Positions 1 through 11,930 of a DNA stretch of 64,000 bases are shown one piece after another. Source of the DNA: Rotaria sordida (lineage: Eukaryota; Rotifera; Eurotatoria; Philodinida; Philodinidae); NCBI GenBank assembly GCA_905250125.1, contig CAJNOL010000815.1, forward strand, positions 1 to 64,000, in the 5' to 3' direction. A program made the position numbers and the translations under genes. The notes under the pieces were generated by a model. That model was not told the DNA's origin. It saw only the letters and a list, made by a program, of their open reading frames with translations, and did no database searches. Each line of letters opens with the position of its first letter. The stretch's first letter is position 1.

Positions 1-35
1 AGAAAAATAAAAAAAAATGAATATTGTTATTTGTT

Positions 36-2494
36 TTATTTTTTGCAACATGTTTCATCGGTTTTTTTCATCGGTTTAGGAATATCACTTGCTGGATTTA
101 TATCAAAAAATCCATTTGGTTTAAGAGTAAATCCACCTTTAACAACAGGCATAACAGGAAAATCTTCTTGTCTTGGTATATGTATTACACCAAATGTATA
201 CCAAAGAACAATATCTTTATCGACAATTGATCGATCTTGTTCCGTATATTTTAATAAACCAATATCAGATTGACTTTGATTTGGATAATTTCCTGATCCA
301 AACATTTCTTTTTCATCGAATGGTGTTACCCATACATGATAATCAACGAAACTAGCACGTTTACGCCACCAAGCTTTTTTTGAACTCATTGGTATACAAT
401 TTTCACCTGGATATAATTTATAAGCTGTTGGTTGACCAATAGCATTATGAGTAGAATTATTTTCAAATATCCAACAACGAGATTTTTCTAAACATAAATT
501 ATTTCTTGCTTGTTTTTCAGTATCAAGTCGTATTTTATTTATATGAAATGCATTATGGAATTGATTATATTCAGCATCATCTGGATCAGCTTCAGCTTCA
601 ACCATATATGCTGTATTATTTATTCCATCAATAGCTAAATCTAAACGTACATTAAAAAAGTGTTGATGATATGGTGCAAATAATTGTGGAGCAATTATTG
701 AACCATATGGAGATTTTTGATCTGGTGGAACTGCACCTAATGATAGAATGCCAGTCATTATTACGTCAAAATGAATACTGGCATCTTGATATAAATACCT
801 ATTAATGAAAAAAAAAACGCTCTTTAGCAGAGTTATAATAGAAATTAAAAATAGAAAACATAATAGATTTTTTCCTTTCTTTTCTTACGATAAATGAATG
901 TGTAAAGACTGAAAACTTGTCTCTCAGTGAATTATATTTCTTAAAAATAATTAGAATACTTTTAATAAAATTATAAATTTTGACTTTTTGCTACATTTTG
1001 AATAATATGAATGTAAAAATATGATATATTGAGTAAATCTTTGAATAAAATAATCGACCAACTCCGAAAATTAATTACAATACAGATATTTCATCATTTT
1101 ACATGTAGAAAGAATTCTCTTTAGCTGTGTCTAATAGAAATTAATTTTCTCACTACATTACCAATTATGTTTTATTAAAAAAAATCTAATTACCAAAAGA
1201 AACCATATTCATAGTTTTCAATAGTTGCAATACTTGAAATAACCAATCGTCTACTTCGTCGTACCTAAATAAAGAAAAAAAAACAACTCACTTTATCACA
1301 CTAAAAGAACATAGCTTTGTTTGTAAATTACTTCAGGATTATTTAATCGTCGATCTGTATGTTTCCATAGAATTCCAACATCTTCTTCATGAAGACAAAT
1401 AGCATTTTTAATAACTAATAATTCTCCTCGACTTGTACACATATTTGCATCGAAGTATTTTATATACCCAAGACAATCACAACCAAGTTCAAGACTATTT
1501 GTACAACAACCTACACCATATTCACCACAATCAAATGCATTTTTTCGTGCTTGTTGTTCAGCTGGATCACCATAAGGTACAACCATTTCGCTTAATCCAG
1601 CTCGATATAAAACTGATCGATTATCATAAGTTAAATGATGAAGAACTAAACCTTCACGCATTGTAAAACCAACAACAAATGACCATTTTTGCCACGATAC
1701 TTGATTACCATTAATTTGAAAACTTGGACCTTCAGGTTGAATAATATCTAATGGTCGAATATCATCACGAACTTTTCCTACTCGATCTGCTGTATAATTA
1801 AAATTCAGATAAGGAATTGGATAATGATTATATATTTCAATACGAATAACTTCCACTATAAAATCAAAAGAAATATTTTCAATTTTAGTTTTTAAATAAT
1901 AAATTTACTTAAATTAAGATCAACAACAGGTCTTAAACCTTCAATAGGATGTGTATATCCATTATCAGTTGGATCTGATCGTACAAAACATAAAGGTCTC
2001 GCTAAACGACGTGTTCGTTCTTCTTCTTGTCCAAAATATCCACTTGACCATATATCAACCATAACTCGATTAACATCATCAATACCATAATGTTTACGTA
2101 TTAATTCTTGAAATTCAACTGATCGAAGTACAGCTTGTTCACATTCAACTTGTTCATCAACTGTCATTGTTGGTTGAACATTAGGTATATGTTCAAATGA
2201 AATAAGATGACCTTCATTTTCAAGTGAGACATGTGCTTCATAACATGAATTTGTACCATTATCAAATAGAATAACATCAGCTTCACGTGAAATTTTTTCA
2301 TTAGATTTATTAAGTATTTTTTCTTTTGGTGCTTCATGTAAAGTAATAGATACAAAACGTGTTGTTGGTGTGACTTTATCAGATTGTTTTTTTAAAACAT
2401 TGACAGTAAGTTCGATTTCCGAAAGTGATAAAGGTTCTAATGGATGACGAGTTTGAATATTAGTTTTTGTACTTTTGTTTTGTTCGTTGGCCAT
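36..2494 (-). CDS. Copper-containing primary amine oxidase (4 exons)
   Basis: Oxidises primary amines to aldehydes with release of H2O2 and ammonia, using copper and a topaquinone cofactor made from its own tyrosine. Exons read 2494-1909, 1855-1332, 1264-1194 and 798-36; every junction has GT-AG ends and matching phase, giving about 647 residues, the usual length of the bacterial, fungal and plant-type enzymes. Visible motifs: catalytic-base region FDCGEYGVG in exon 2, TIENYEYGFFW in exon 3 (the Y of NYEY is the cofactor tyrosine), the copper-binding HQH near the start of exon 4, and the third histidine in HIPRQEDFPVMP. There is no signal peptide, unlike secreted animal diamine oxidases, and the C-terminus (ETCCKK) lacks a peroxisomal SKL. 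All key residues are present, so it looks active. Possible non-animal origin is inference only. Confidence 0.93.
799..1193 (-). other. Intron 3 of the amine oxidase gene
   Basis: A 395 bp AT-rich intron, longer than the 53-67 bp introns elsewhere in the same gene. It splits the tryptophan codon (TG|G) just after the cofactor-tyrosine exon. I see no repeat or ORF in it. Confidence 0.8.
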
Positions 2495-3959
2495 TTATTA
2501 GTTTTCGACGAGTAGTTGAATATTAAATGATATCTGTAAATACTTTACTCTTTTTGTGTTGACTTTAGTTTATCTTTATACTTTTCGTTTGAGACCGATT
2601 AGATTTCTTATCGCTGAGTTTTATGTTTACAAATGAAGACATGAAAGGATTGAAAGAAAAAAATATGCGACCAAAAAATTAAGTTTAACACCTAAGGCGA
2701 AGATACGTGACTCACTCCATACGACAGTTACAAACTAATCAAAACACGTGTCCTTACTTTACCATAATTTGAGTATTATGTTTTTTTCTCTTTCTTTTTA
2801 TCAATGACTATTCCTTGGTAGAAGAATACGATCCGTATATGGCTGTTTACAGCGACATAGAGGGCTGCACAAATATAAGTACAAAATGTATTCTAGTGCA
2901 AATATCACCCTAATAAATCCAGAATTTGAGAATTGCCTTCATCAAAGTCATCCGTCCAGTTGCAGTCGTGATCTCTTGCAACAATGTTTATATACTACGG
3001 ATTCTAATCAAAATATATTTCCACACATTGTCTATTGATGAATACAAAATACGTGTAACCAAACTCTGATATCCGTGTCTTATGCTATCAGATAGTGCCA
3101 TGCACTGTGATACACTCTAGATACTTCACTACATATACTCTTATAACCTTATATCTTGAGTATGGACATGACTGAAGAGAAGATCACCTCCAACTCTCAC
3201 ACTCTCCCATAGTATGTATTCCATTGTGAATGCAAACAAACGTTATAATTGATATTTATTCAAAGCGAAAAGGTGTGGTTGGGGGATGTGATGGTTTAGG
3301 TTCAAACCAAAAAAGTACTTTTGTCTTCAGGAAATATCAGTTAAAATGTACTTCTGTATTTATGGTGGAACATTTACCAAGGGGATATTCATCTCTAGAA
3401 TTGTGCTCAGGTAACCATGATTAGGGAGTAAATTAGTCAGTAAGTAAAACTGACAACTTTGGAGAAGGATCAATCGTTGTTATGGAAGTATGTGAGCAAA
3501 GCATGCAAGAAAACCATATAGTTTTGCTGGAAGAAAAATGGAAATTGTCTCAGATAGGTAGTCACTTCTCTGCTTTCCCGATTTACGATATTTCCGTCCA
3601 TCTCATATTAGAACAAAAAAATATCAGTAATCACAATTAAAATGTTTATGCATTTGGGTCATTATATTCTTTTATTCGAAAACATCTCGCATAACAACGA
3701 AGATAGTCAATTGAGTTTGCTCTTATTTAAAACTCGGAAATGGATATGCAACAATAAGTCGTAGAAAATATTTTTCTTAGTGTGAATGCAATAGTTTAAT
3801 TCTTACTTCAGCTGCGGAATTTTTTCAACGATTATTTAATGCATAATATGAATAGTGTATGTAACTCAATGATCTATATGAAAAGTGTTTTCAAAATAAA
3901 CCAAGAGAGCACAAAAAAATCAGAAAAAAAGCTTGTTAGTACAGCCCCTTTGAAGCTGA
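2495..3959. other. Intergenic stretch upstream of the amine oxidase
   Basis: No gene is recognised. It contains the amine oxidase promoter side and one pair of telomere-like tracts: a C-rich tract near 3188-3215 preceded by a GAAGAGAAGA-like spacer, and a G-rich tract near 3271-3293. The small open frame at 3230-3424 overlaps the G-rich tract and resembles no known protein. Confidence 0.5.
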
Positions 3960-4216
3960 AATGTGGAACTTATCTCTCGTAGACTATAGCTGTTTTGCAG
4001 GATGATTGATGTCCAGAGTAATCACTTCTCTAATTTCTGCATTTCGAACAGAATTTTTTTATTTTTTTCTATGGCGATGCAAACAAAAATATAGTACCCA
4101 TAGAAAAAATAAAAAATTCCTGTTCGAAATGCAGAAATTAGAAAGATTCTTGCTCTGATATTCAATTATCCTGCAAAACAACTATAGTTTACAAGAGATT
4201 TATCACTTTACGTATT
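3960..4216. repeat. Near-perfect foldback (stem-loop) element
   Basis: Left arm about 3960-4085 and right arm about 4098-4216 are reverse complements with only scattered mismatches. Both contain CTGCATTTCGAACAG or its complement, and the outer ends read TATAGCTGTTTTGCAGG against CCTGCAAAACAACTATAG. The loop is only about 20 bp. A partial outer-end copy lies near 9310-9350 (TCTATAGTCTACTAGAGATT). It codes for nothing visible and is probably a MITE or foldback element. Confidence 0.8.
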
Positions 4217-4689
4217 TTGTATCAGTTTAATGAGGCTAGAGAGAATATGTCAGTTTCACAAAAAAAAACACAACAAAAACTAAATAAGAATGTTGAAAGA
4301 TCATCGACATAAAGTCGACAAGTATAAATTTATATAAACATATCCTTCTGTTTGTTCGATATATCGTCATGCAAAATATCAATACCAATTCATGAACATG
4401 TTATTATACTTAATTCAACATATGAAAAAAAATTGACAACAATATGTGCATTTTAATTCAATTTAGAATTCAACTTCTATCTACATGAAATACAGAATTA
4501 TCATACAAATTAATTCAGATGTTGATGTAAAAGTTAAAAAAAAAGATTTTTATTTTAATTAGAGAAAAGATAAAAATACCCAATAAGTTTCTTAATTCAA
4601 ACCGAGATTGTGAATGAATTCTATAAATAATTCAACATATTTCGACTATATAATCTTATTTAAGTTATAATAGATCTTTTTGATGTATC

Positions 4690-5830
4690 ATCAATTTATC
4701 CATATTTATGAAGTTTTTATAAATTATTTCGACGTTCTGATAAATGACCTCCAAATTCATAGACATAACCATTTTCATTGTGTCATGTTCACTTACAAAA
4801 ATATATGTATTTATATAATTTACCGTGTGATGAATATTTAAATGCTTGAAGAATTGATAAATTACATTCTTCTTCTTCTGATGATATTTGATGAATCCAT
4901 ACTGATTGAAAATAACGTCTTTTCTTCATTAAATAAATTATAAACATTTGATATTTCGAAATAATTTTTTGATTCAAAAATAGATCAGATTTAATGCTCA
5001 ATAGTCTCATTTTTGCCTAACCGATTAAACGATTCAATTCATTATTTATAAATCTACTTAAGTTACGGAAACTTTTATTATTACATACCAATTTTTTGGA
5101 CACAGATTTCAAAATAAAACTATTTTCTAACCATTTTCAATACTAATCTATTGTTGAAATCTAAATATTTATTATTATAGAAAGAAAACAAACTTTCTCA
5201 TAATTGTATTTAATGTTTTTGAATTTAAAAAGTATTTCTGTAAATGTTTAACTTGAAGATATAGATCTAAATGATAAGTCCAGTAAATAATAATAGATGG
5301 ACGTTAAAGAAACCATATATAAATGACTATTTCTCATAGAATTTATCGCATTTGAATTTCTTTTCAACATTAGTAACGTGCACAAGCTCCTTCACTTTTA
5401 TTTAAATGATTTATATGATGAATTTCAGATATATGAATTAATAATGAATTATCTTACATAAATTATTCTTCAATTTTCTTTAATAAATACAAAAAAAAAC
5501 AAACTTGATTAGAAGGAAGATATTATTCATAATTATTTAAATCAATTTGATTATCAGTTATTACCAATATATATGCTTTTATTTCTTTAACATCATCATA
5601 GGGATTTTGAAAGAAAAATGAAAAAAATTTGTTTAACGTAAAATCTTCAAGTAAAATTAATTCTTTTTAAACAAACCTAAAGTTTATTTTTTTTATGATG
5701 GTATGAAAATCTTGATAAGAAAAATTCGGATAAAATTTATATCAATAATTCTTAATTTTTTATATCATTAAATTCAATTTCACATGCAATTATAAATAAT
5801 ATTGATACAACGATTAATATTAAACTAATC
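4690..5830 (-). pseudogene. Remnants of an unidentified protein-coding gene
   Basis: Several short minus-strand stretches look like protein but do not join. Near 5830-5760 is a hydrophobic segment (ILIVVSILFIIACEIEFNDI) that would be a membrane helix. Near 5600-5520 is FQNPYDDVKEIKAYILVITD, followed soon by a stop. Near 5460-5380 is a piece ending HLNKSEGACARY. At 5010-4830 is an open piece with WIHQISSEEEECNLSILQ and a GTAAAT donor after SSHG. At 4775-4710 is a tail ending FGGHLSERRNNL then stop. Stops and frame changes lie between the pieces. I do not recognise the family. It could also be a rapidly evolving gene whose introns I misjudge. Confidence 0.35.
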
Positions 5831-6631
5831 CCGTAGGTTATAAATATACACCCTTATGAAAATATTATTTCTAATTTTTGATTTTTAGTATAATTGTTAA
5901 AGAAAAGATAACTTTTTCGTAGTTTATTTTATTGGAATTAAATTTTGATATAGTGAAAAAATTTCATATTGATGAGACTGTAAACAACAAAATAGGGTGT
6001 GGGACATAGGTGAGCATGCGTATATGTTGTGAATGAAGAAAGCACATCCACACCCTGTTCCATTTAGTTACAGATAGCATCCCAAAAAGACAAATTTTTC
6101 AAGTTTCGAGAGGCGCCATTCTATTTACTCATATATCAAACATTTGTGAATACACCTGATTATAGATGATGAATCGTATAGATAATTAAACGACCAATCG
6201 ATAGCGTTCTTCATAGACATGATCCTAATTTTAACCAGCTGATTGATGAAAATGTAGTTTCTTCGATTTCAATCGAGAGAAAATCTTTAACTTCTAGAAG
6301 ATGTAAATATCGTTAGAGAAAAATACGATTCATGACAAATACTAAAATCAATTTGTTTGGAAACTCGAGATTCGTGCTTCGTACTGCATTTCATATTCGA
6401 GTTAAACTCGGTTTTACTGAATTTTCGACCAATGTAGAGAATGTCTAGCTTCATCAAAAAGCAATGGCTAATAAATATTTTCTTTTCCATAAAAACAGAT
6501 CTCAGTGCATTTGAGTTAATTTCAAAATTTATAACTTAGATGAGACAATTGTAGATGTAATTTAATCATGTTTTTCATAGCATTTTATTTATGGAAATCT
6601 GATTAGAAAAAAATTCTTTTTTTCATTTTAG
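5831..6631. other. Noncoding stretch before the ROCK fragment
   Basis: No exon is visible here although the ROCK fragment needs upstream coding sequence. A telomere-like pair sits at 5990-6067. Confidence 0.5.
5990..6067. repeat. Telomere-like G/C stem-loop element
   Basis: A G-rich tract (AGGGTGTGGGACATAGGTG) is followed by a spacer with GAATGAAGAAAG and the C-rich complement CACATCCACACCCTG. It is one of the dispersed family described in the findings. Confidence 0.7.
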
Positions 6632-8872
6632 TTTCGAAATAGATATGAAAAATGTCAATATGAACTTGAACAAGCAATAAAAGATCGTGAAGGAATATCA
6701 AATAAATTCAAATCAATACTTGATCGTTTGTAATCATAAAAGAAATTCTTTTCGTTTGTTTTTTTAAATTTTCATATTTTAGAAGTGCATGATTTAGAAC
6801 AACAATTATCAGATTTACGTAAAAAAGTTGATAGTGAATGTACAAAAAAAGAAATTGTATGCAGTTTTTTTTTAATTATAAAAGAAATTTAATAAGACAA
6901 AAAGATGTTTTTTTTCTTAGTTATAGGCAGCGAAAAAACTTCAAGAAATAATAGAATCAAATCCAATTCAAAATAATCTATTTTTATCTAGACCAATTCG
7001 TAGTAGTCCCCGATGTGATCATGATCGAAATGAACGTAATGTTGCACGACGTCTTGAACAAGTTTTAGAAGTCGTATGTTTTAAAAAAAATTTGAAAGCT
7101 TTTTGTTTTTCTGGTTAATTAAAATAATTTTATTTTCAAAAACAAACAAACAAAGGAACATATGAATTATGAAAAATTACAAAATGAAAAAAATGAAGAA
7201 TTAGCAAGATTATGGGAAGATATCAATAAATTAAAACATGAATTAGAAACACGAAAAGTTGAAATTGAAAAATATAAACAAATAGTTGAAATTCGTGAAT
7301 CAATTGATAATGTTTTATTAACAATTGATGACCGAGGTATTTAATTTCTATTCAATTAAAAGGAAAATTTGTTTACAAAAAAAAACAATAGACCATATGG
7401 AAGTTGGATACAAATTCCAACGAGAAATATTCGACGTGGAAGTTGGAAAAAGCAATATGCTGTTATTACAAACAATAAATTATTATTATACAATTCAGAA
7501 AATGATCAATCACCAGCAATTTCTATTGATTTTGAGCAAGTCACTTTTTTGGGTGGGAGGAGCTTCAGTATATTTATTCAAAGTTGAAATCTATTGTTGT
7601 AATTTGACATTATAGACTTTGACAAGAACTAAGAATCAAAATTAAAGTCATCAATTTTATAAATATATTCTTTCTCTAACAATAATCTAAAAGTATCAAT
7701 CAAAACGAAATCTTTCTTAAAATTTTCAATATTCAAAAGTCTATTAGGCTATTCTTACGAGAGAATATTTCCAGATGGCTCGCTCAGATTTCGTTTAATA
7801 GAGGACTTCGAGTACATAAAAAACCTAAAAGGGTTCCAACCGACAGCTTTTTCTTCAGAGGTTACGACCGATTTTCTGATTTTCCCAGTGAGAACTAACA
7901 TAAAAAGAAAAATGTATAACTCTATCAAAGAAAACTTATAGGGAGCCAAAATTTGTTTTGATGGTAGTCTTAAGAGTCCTCTATATGCTCTGAAAGTTTC
8001 ACAATTCTATCACTCTCTTTTCCAGAGTTATAGAACATTTCTATTAGTGTAAGGATGTGAGTGTGAGTGTAGGCGTTAGTGCTCCTTTGCCTACACCCAC
8101 ATCCTTACACTTGTAGAAATGTCCTATGATTCGGAAAAAGTGATGAATTGCTTTTGAGCAGTTTTCTCTTAAGCAAAAGATTTGATATTACTTTCATTAG
8201 ATGATCATATTAAAATATGTTTTCTTTTTATCATTTAGTAAACTTTGTCATGTTCGAGCTGTTACTCAAAGTAAAACAAATTTTGATGATTTTTTTCTAA
8301 AATAAAAAATTGTGTTTCATTCATAGGCGATGTTCTTCATGTTGATCCAAATATGATACCAAAAATATTTCAAGTGCTATATGATAATGAAGGTCAAACA
8401 TTATTAAATAATTCAACAATTCATACACAAGTAAAATTTCTGATTTATTTCACGATATTCGTTTTGAAATTGTTTTGCTTTATCTTTTAGAATCAAAATA
8501 ATCATACTGATAAAACAATTGAAAATAAAGGTCATAGTTTTGTTATTATTGCTTATCGTATGCTAACACAATGTGAAATATGTAATCATCCATGTTATCA
8601 TAATTTTTCTCCTCCTTCATGTCTTGAATGTATACGATGTCATGTACTTTGTTATAAACAACATTATGATGATAGAGAAGAATTTATATTATCATGTCGA
8701 GGTAATTTGATTAATAAAAAACAAAAATCATCGAACAGAATACTTGCTTTTAGTTAATGATAAATTATCAGCTAAAGCATTATTAATAATGTGTGTAAAT
8801 GAAGAAGAACAAAAACAATGGGTTGCTAAATTAAGTAAAAAAATACCTACACGTGAAATTGTTTTAGCATAA
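6632..8872 (+). CDS. Rho-associated kinase C-terminal fragment (PH and C1 domains), lacks kinase
   Basis: ROCK is a Rho-GTP effector kinase; its C-terminus (coiled coil, then a PH domain split by a C1 domain) binds membranes and restrains the kinase. Exons: 6632-6725, 6783-6856, 6927-7073, 7156-7311, 7363-7535, 8239-8270, 8327-8430, 8491-8701, 8754-8872, giving 369 codons in one open frame. Order: coiled coil, PH start (GSWIQIPTRNIRRGSWKKQY), KLCHVRAVTQ and IPKIFQVLYDNEG, then C1 with its ligands (GHSF, CEIC, CIRCHVLC, final C), then the PH end EEEQKQWVAKLSKKIP and stop. Intron 5 (7536-8238) is GC-AG (GCAAGT donor). No start codon, kinase domain or most of the coiled coil lies upstream in this window, so it is 5'-truncated: a partial duplicate, or a gene with very distant 5' exons. 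The exon 4/5 junction is uncertain; the stronger GTATTT donor at 7337 would shift the frame. Confidence 0.85.
7965..8180. repeat. Foldback element centred on a telomere-like stem-loop
   Basis: It lies within the 703 bp GC-AG intron of the ROCK fragment. The core is GTAAGGATGTGAGTGTGAG against CCTACACCCACATCCTTAC. The complementarity continues outwards (TATAGAACATTTCT against AGAAATGTCCTAT; AATTCTATCACTC against GATGAATT; CTTAAGAG at both ends). This copy links the telomere-like family to the larger foldbacks. Confidence 0.75.
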
Positions 8873-10714
8873 TCATACACATTTGTCAGGGTTTTGGTAA
8901 ATGATTTTATTTTTTTTATAATTATTTATTAAGATTACTATTAAGGAGTTGATTTATAATAAAAAAACGAACAATGGGTGTGCGTGTCATTGCTTTTACC
9001 AGTGTTCGCGGTTGTGTTGGTGTGGATACACAGGAACACTCATCCAAGCCAGGCTCTTTTTCCAGATTCTTTAGCAACGAAAAAAAAAGATGTTGAACGG
9101 CATTGGCAACAAGACATTGAGTGCTCGAGAACATTCAAAAGCCTTTCTCGAAATTTGAACGACTGAAATACTTTTGTGGATGTTCTAAATTGCACCGCTT
9201 TTAGATTTTTGCATAGATAAAAAATTTCTATTCAAGATGTCAATAATGAAAAAAGCAAAAACAAAATAAGATAGATTGTTTCCCTGTCAATTGATTGTCC
9301 TTGGAAAAGATCTATAGTCTACTAGAGATTTTTCACTTAACGTATGTTTGACACTATCGGATCATCGACGCTAGATAACAAACAGAAAGATTATAACATC
9401 AAGGATGATGAAAACAGATGTGGTCAGATTCATGATAAATATGGTTTGAGCGTTTGCATGCAACTATCTGAGAACAATCCAATCATTGAAAGCGACAAAT
9501 ACCGATTTCAACAGTATCTGCCATATAAAAACAGCTACACACATTATTCGACGAACATTGATCATATTGAGATATCACATTGCATAGTTGAGATTTGAGT
9601 TGAACTATTGACATACTAAATTAATTGTACTTTGGGCTGTGTCTTCGTCCTAACAAGAGTTGTGTTATTCGACTTGATAGTTTGGGAGAAGTAAAGAACC
9701 ACATCCACACTCATTCTATTAATCTTAAATTACATCATCTAGATCCCAATGTAGTTATGGAATCATTATTTACAAGACGAAATCTTGGTCCTTTTGTTTT
9801 TAAAAAGAACTGCTTCAATTGTTTAATAGTGTAAGACTTTGAAGGTGAGTCCTTGGTACGACGAGGGATAGAATAATTGGACATAGCATTATAGATCAGG
9901 AGTAGAGATCATACAAATATCATCATGCGAGTCATATAATATAGAACTTCTTCGTAAATCTTTTACTTTAACTTAGTAAAGGCACGAGAATAAGAAATAT
10001 GGATAGAATTTTTTCGTGCTATGCTATCAGACCTTAGATAACTCATCCTTGTTAGCAGATTCTTCTTCAGTTATGTATTTAATTCATAGTTTCGAAACAA
10101 TGACTCCTATACGATAAGTTAGGTATCGAAAAATTCTAAATTTAGTTTACAGCCAAATGAGATTTTTTACTGATCAGAGCAAGTTTCTATAAACATGTGT
10201 TTTAAATTGAAAATGTTTTGCTTGTGCTATTCTCTATCAATTTCACCGAAGTGATTTTTGACAGAATGACAAAGTTATGTCGATGGCCATTGCCTCCAGA
10301 TTGTAATTATATAGATGTCGCTGGTGGGAAAGTGCATCTATTAATTAATCAGACAAGAAAGAAATGTCGGTGAATCTTTCTGACAATATATCTAGCGGTG
10401 ATTGTTTTATTCAACAATTATTTTCATGATATCCTGCTGCAAGGGAAGATGAAACAAGCTTATTCTTCTCTATGGCCAACTCTCATATGCAAGAATTACA
10501 ATTGTTATTTAAAACCTTATTGAAGCTTTCACTTTTCTTATCGAATGCAAATATTTAAAAAGCAAGAAAGGAGAAAAAATTAAAAAGAACAAAAACAATG
10601 AATTCCTTTTGAAATGATAGATTGAAATAAAACTAGTTCATGTCCAATATATTGTTTGCATGACTAGATGCAAACTGGAATAACGAATGTATTATATAAT
10701 AGAATTATTTATTT
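8873..10714. other. Intergenic stretch without a recognised gene
   Basis: It holds weak telomere-like tracts near 8976-9048 and 9700-9712, and a partial copy of the 3960-4216 repeat end near 9310-9350. Open frames at 9344-9598 (84 codons) and 9625-9834 (69 codons) show no family resemblance or splice context, so I do not call them genes. Confidence 0.5.
8976..9048. repeat. Degenerate telomere-like element
   Basis: GGGTGTGCGTGTC and GGTTGTGTTGGTGTGGATAC are G/T-rich tracts, followed by CACAGGAACACTCATCC. It is weaker than the other members. Confidence 0.4.
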
Positions 10715-11830
10715 CTATCCAAAAAGCGTATCCCAATGAGATTTTCGTCCATAGGCATATGATGGTTGATGTCGACGATTAGTACGTTGAATAGGAATAT
10801 GAAAAACTCGTCGATTTGCTGATGTTAATTGTGTTCTTTTACGTGGGATGTCATCATCATTCTGATCGCTACTGTTGTCGTCATCATCATCATCATTTTC
10901 ATAAAATTTTGTTTTTTGATTTTTCAAAAGGGTTAATAATTTTGAATAACTTGGTAATACAACAAGATCTTTTCTTGAAACTTTTGAAATAGGTTTAACA
11001 TCTTCTATTGATCTTGCTGATACTAGACAAAGTAAAAGAATCTAATAAAAAAAGAATATCATGTATAAATTTCTTTATCTTACCACATGAGAGATAAACG
11101 AATAAAAAAACTACTGAATATATCAGTGCGTGCATTACGATTAATAAAAAAAAATACGAATAATGATGTCAAACACTCAAGTGCAATGTATGTCTATGTA
11201 TATATAAGAATATGAAATTAGCAAGTGACGGAAGAAAAGATCAATTTGTAAATTTTATGACAAAATGTTGTTTTTTACTCTACCACGCTTGTAAAAAGTG
11301 AAAAAAAAAGAATATAAGATTGATTTATTGATGTCGTCGTCATCACAACGAATTTTTGCGCACATTTTATCGAAGAAAAAAATAAACACAATTTAATCAC
11401 ATACTTAATTTTTCTTTCGAAAACATTTCTATTGGAATAAAAAAAAATATTTTGCTCATGAAACGAAATACTCGAACACATCTTTGATAGAAATATACTT
11501 ATTAGACAAGTTGACAAATTACTTAATGTATATTAAGTTGATTAATCACTTCAATGAGCTGGAATTGTTAATATCGTGAACGCGTTTGATGAAGAATGAT
11601 GAATTTCGTTATAATAACATAAACAATGAATAATTCAGAACACAAGCTCTTTATATATTAATTTTTTACGCGTACAGTATGCTATGGAAGAACGAAAAAG
11701 ATCCACATACATACACGTAAATATGAATGAATAATCATCTTATTGAAAATTTATTTCAACTGGATTTATTGACTTTCAAATTTCTCTGATTAAATATTCA
11801 TCGAAAAACAAGACGTATTTGCTATTATAG
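10500..11830. repeat. Segmental duplication, copy 1 (neuropeptide gene and flanks)
   Basis: It matches 17205-18550 in the same orientation, from AATGCAAATATTTAAAAAGC on the 3' side of the gene to ATTTATTTCAA...TTGACTTTCA on the 5' side. Divergence is clearly visible (point changes and small indels), so the duplication is not recent. The intron, signal exon and more than 600 bp of upstream sequence are shared. Confidence 0.85.
10715..11135 (-). CDS. Amidated neuropeptide precursor, copy 1
   Basis: A probable secreted prohormone of 115 residues. Exons are 11135-11115 (MHALIYS, signal start) and 11041-10715. Joining them in phase 0 gives a hydrophobic signal peptide, MHALIYSILLLCLVSA, then an acidic linker with six Asp (FYENDDDDDDNSSD), dibasic sites (RKR, RR, RR), and the C-terminal HQPSYAYGRKSHWDTLFG. 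The final Gly before the stop is a typical amide donor. If GRK is cut, the products are an amidated YAY peptide and SHWDTLF-amide; copy 2 argues for one longer peptide. The conserved GTAAGA 37 bp downstream of the chosen GTAGTT donor would break the frame. I cannot assign it to a named neuropeptide family. Confidence 0.75.
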
Positions 11831-11849
11831 TTTCACTTAGACACGACTA

Positions 11850-11930
11850 TCAGAGTGAGGTGGAGTGCGGGATGTCGACCAAAAGAAGAGCTACATACTA
11901 CACAATCACATTCCCACTCACACCGACACA
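11850..11930. repeat. Telomere-like G/C element
   Basis: A G-rich tract (GTGAGGTGGAGTGCGGGATG), a spacer (GACCAAAAGAAGAG) and a C-rich tract (CATTCCCACTCACACCGAC). Confidence 0.6.

Noticed and set aside
7325-7615. A 96-codon open frame overlapping the ROCK PH exon, and an apparent frameshift between exons 4 and 5
   Set aside because: The frame is a shadow of the PH coding exon. A phase-0 splice from 7311 to 7363 keeps the PH frame open, so a frameshift is not required, although the donor is weak.
7536-7615. Apparent early stop of the PH domain after EQVTFLGG
   Set aside because: Explained by a GC-AG intron starting at GCAAGT; the next exon gives the expected DKLCHVRAVTQ.
9344-9834. Two adjacent open frames (84 and 69 codons)
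   Set aside because: No recognisable domain, no splice sites joining them, and the second includes a telomere-like C-rich tract. Kept as uncharacterised intergenic sequence.
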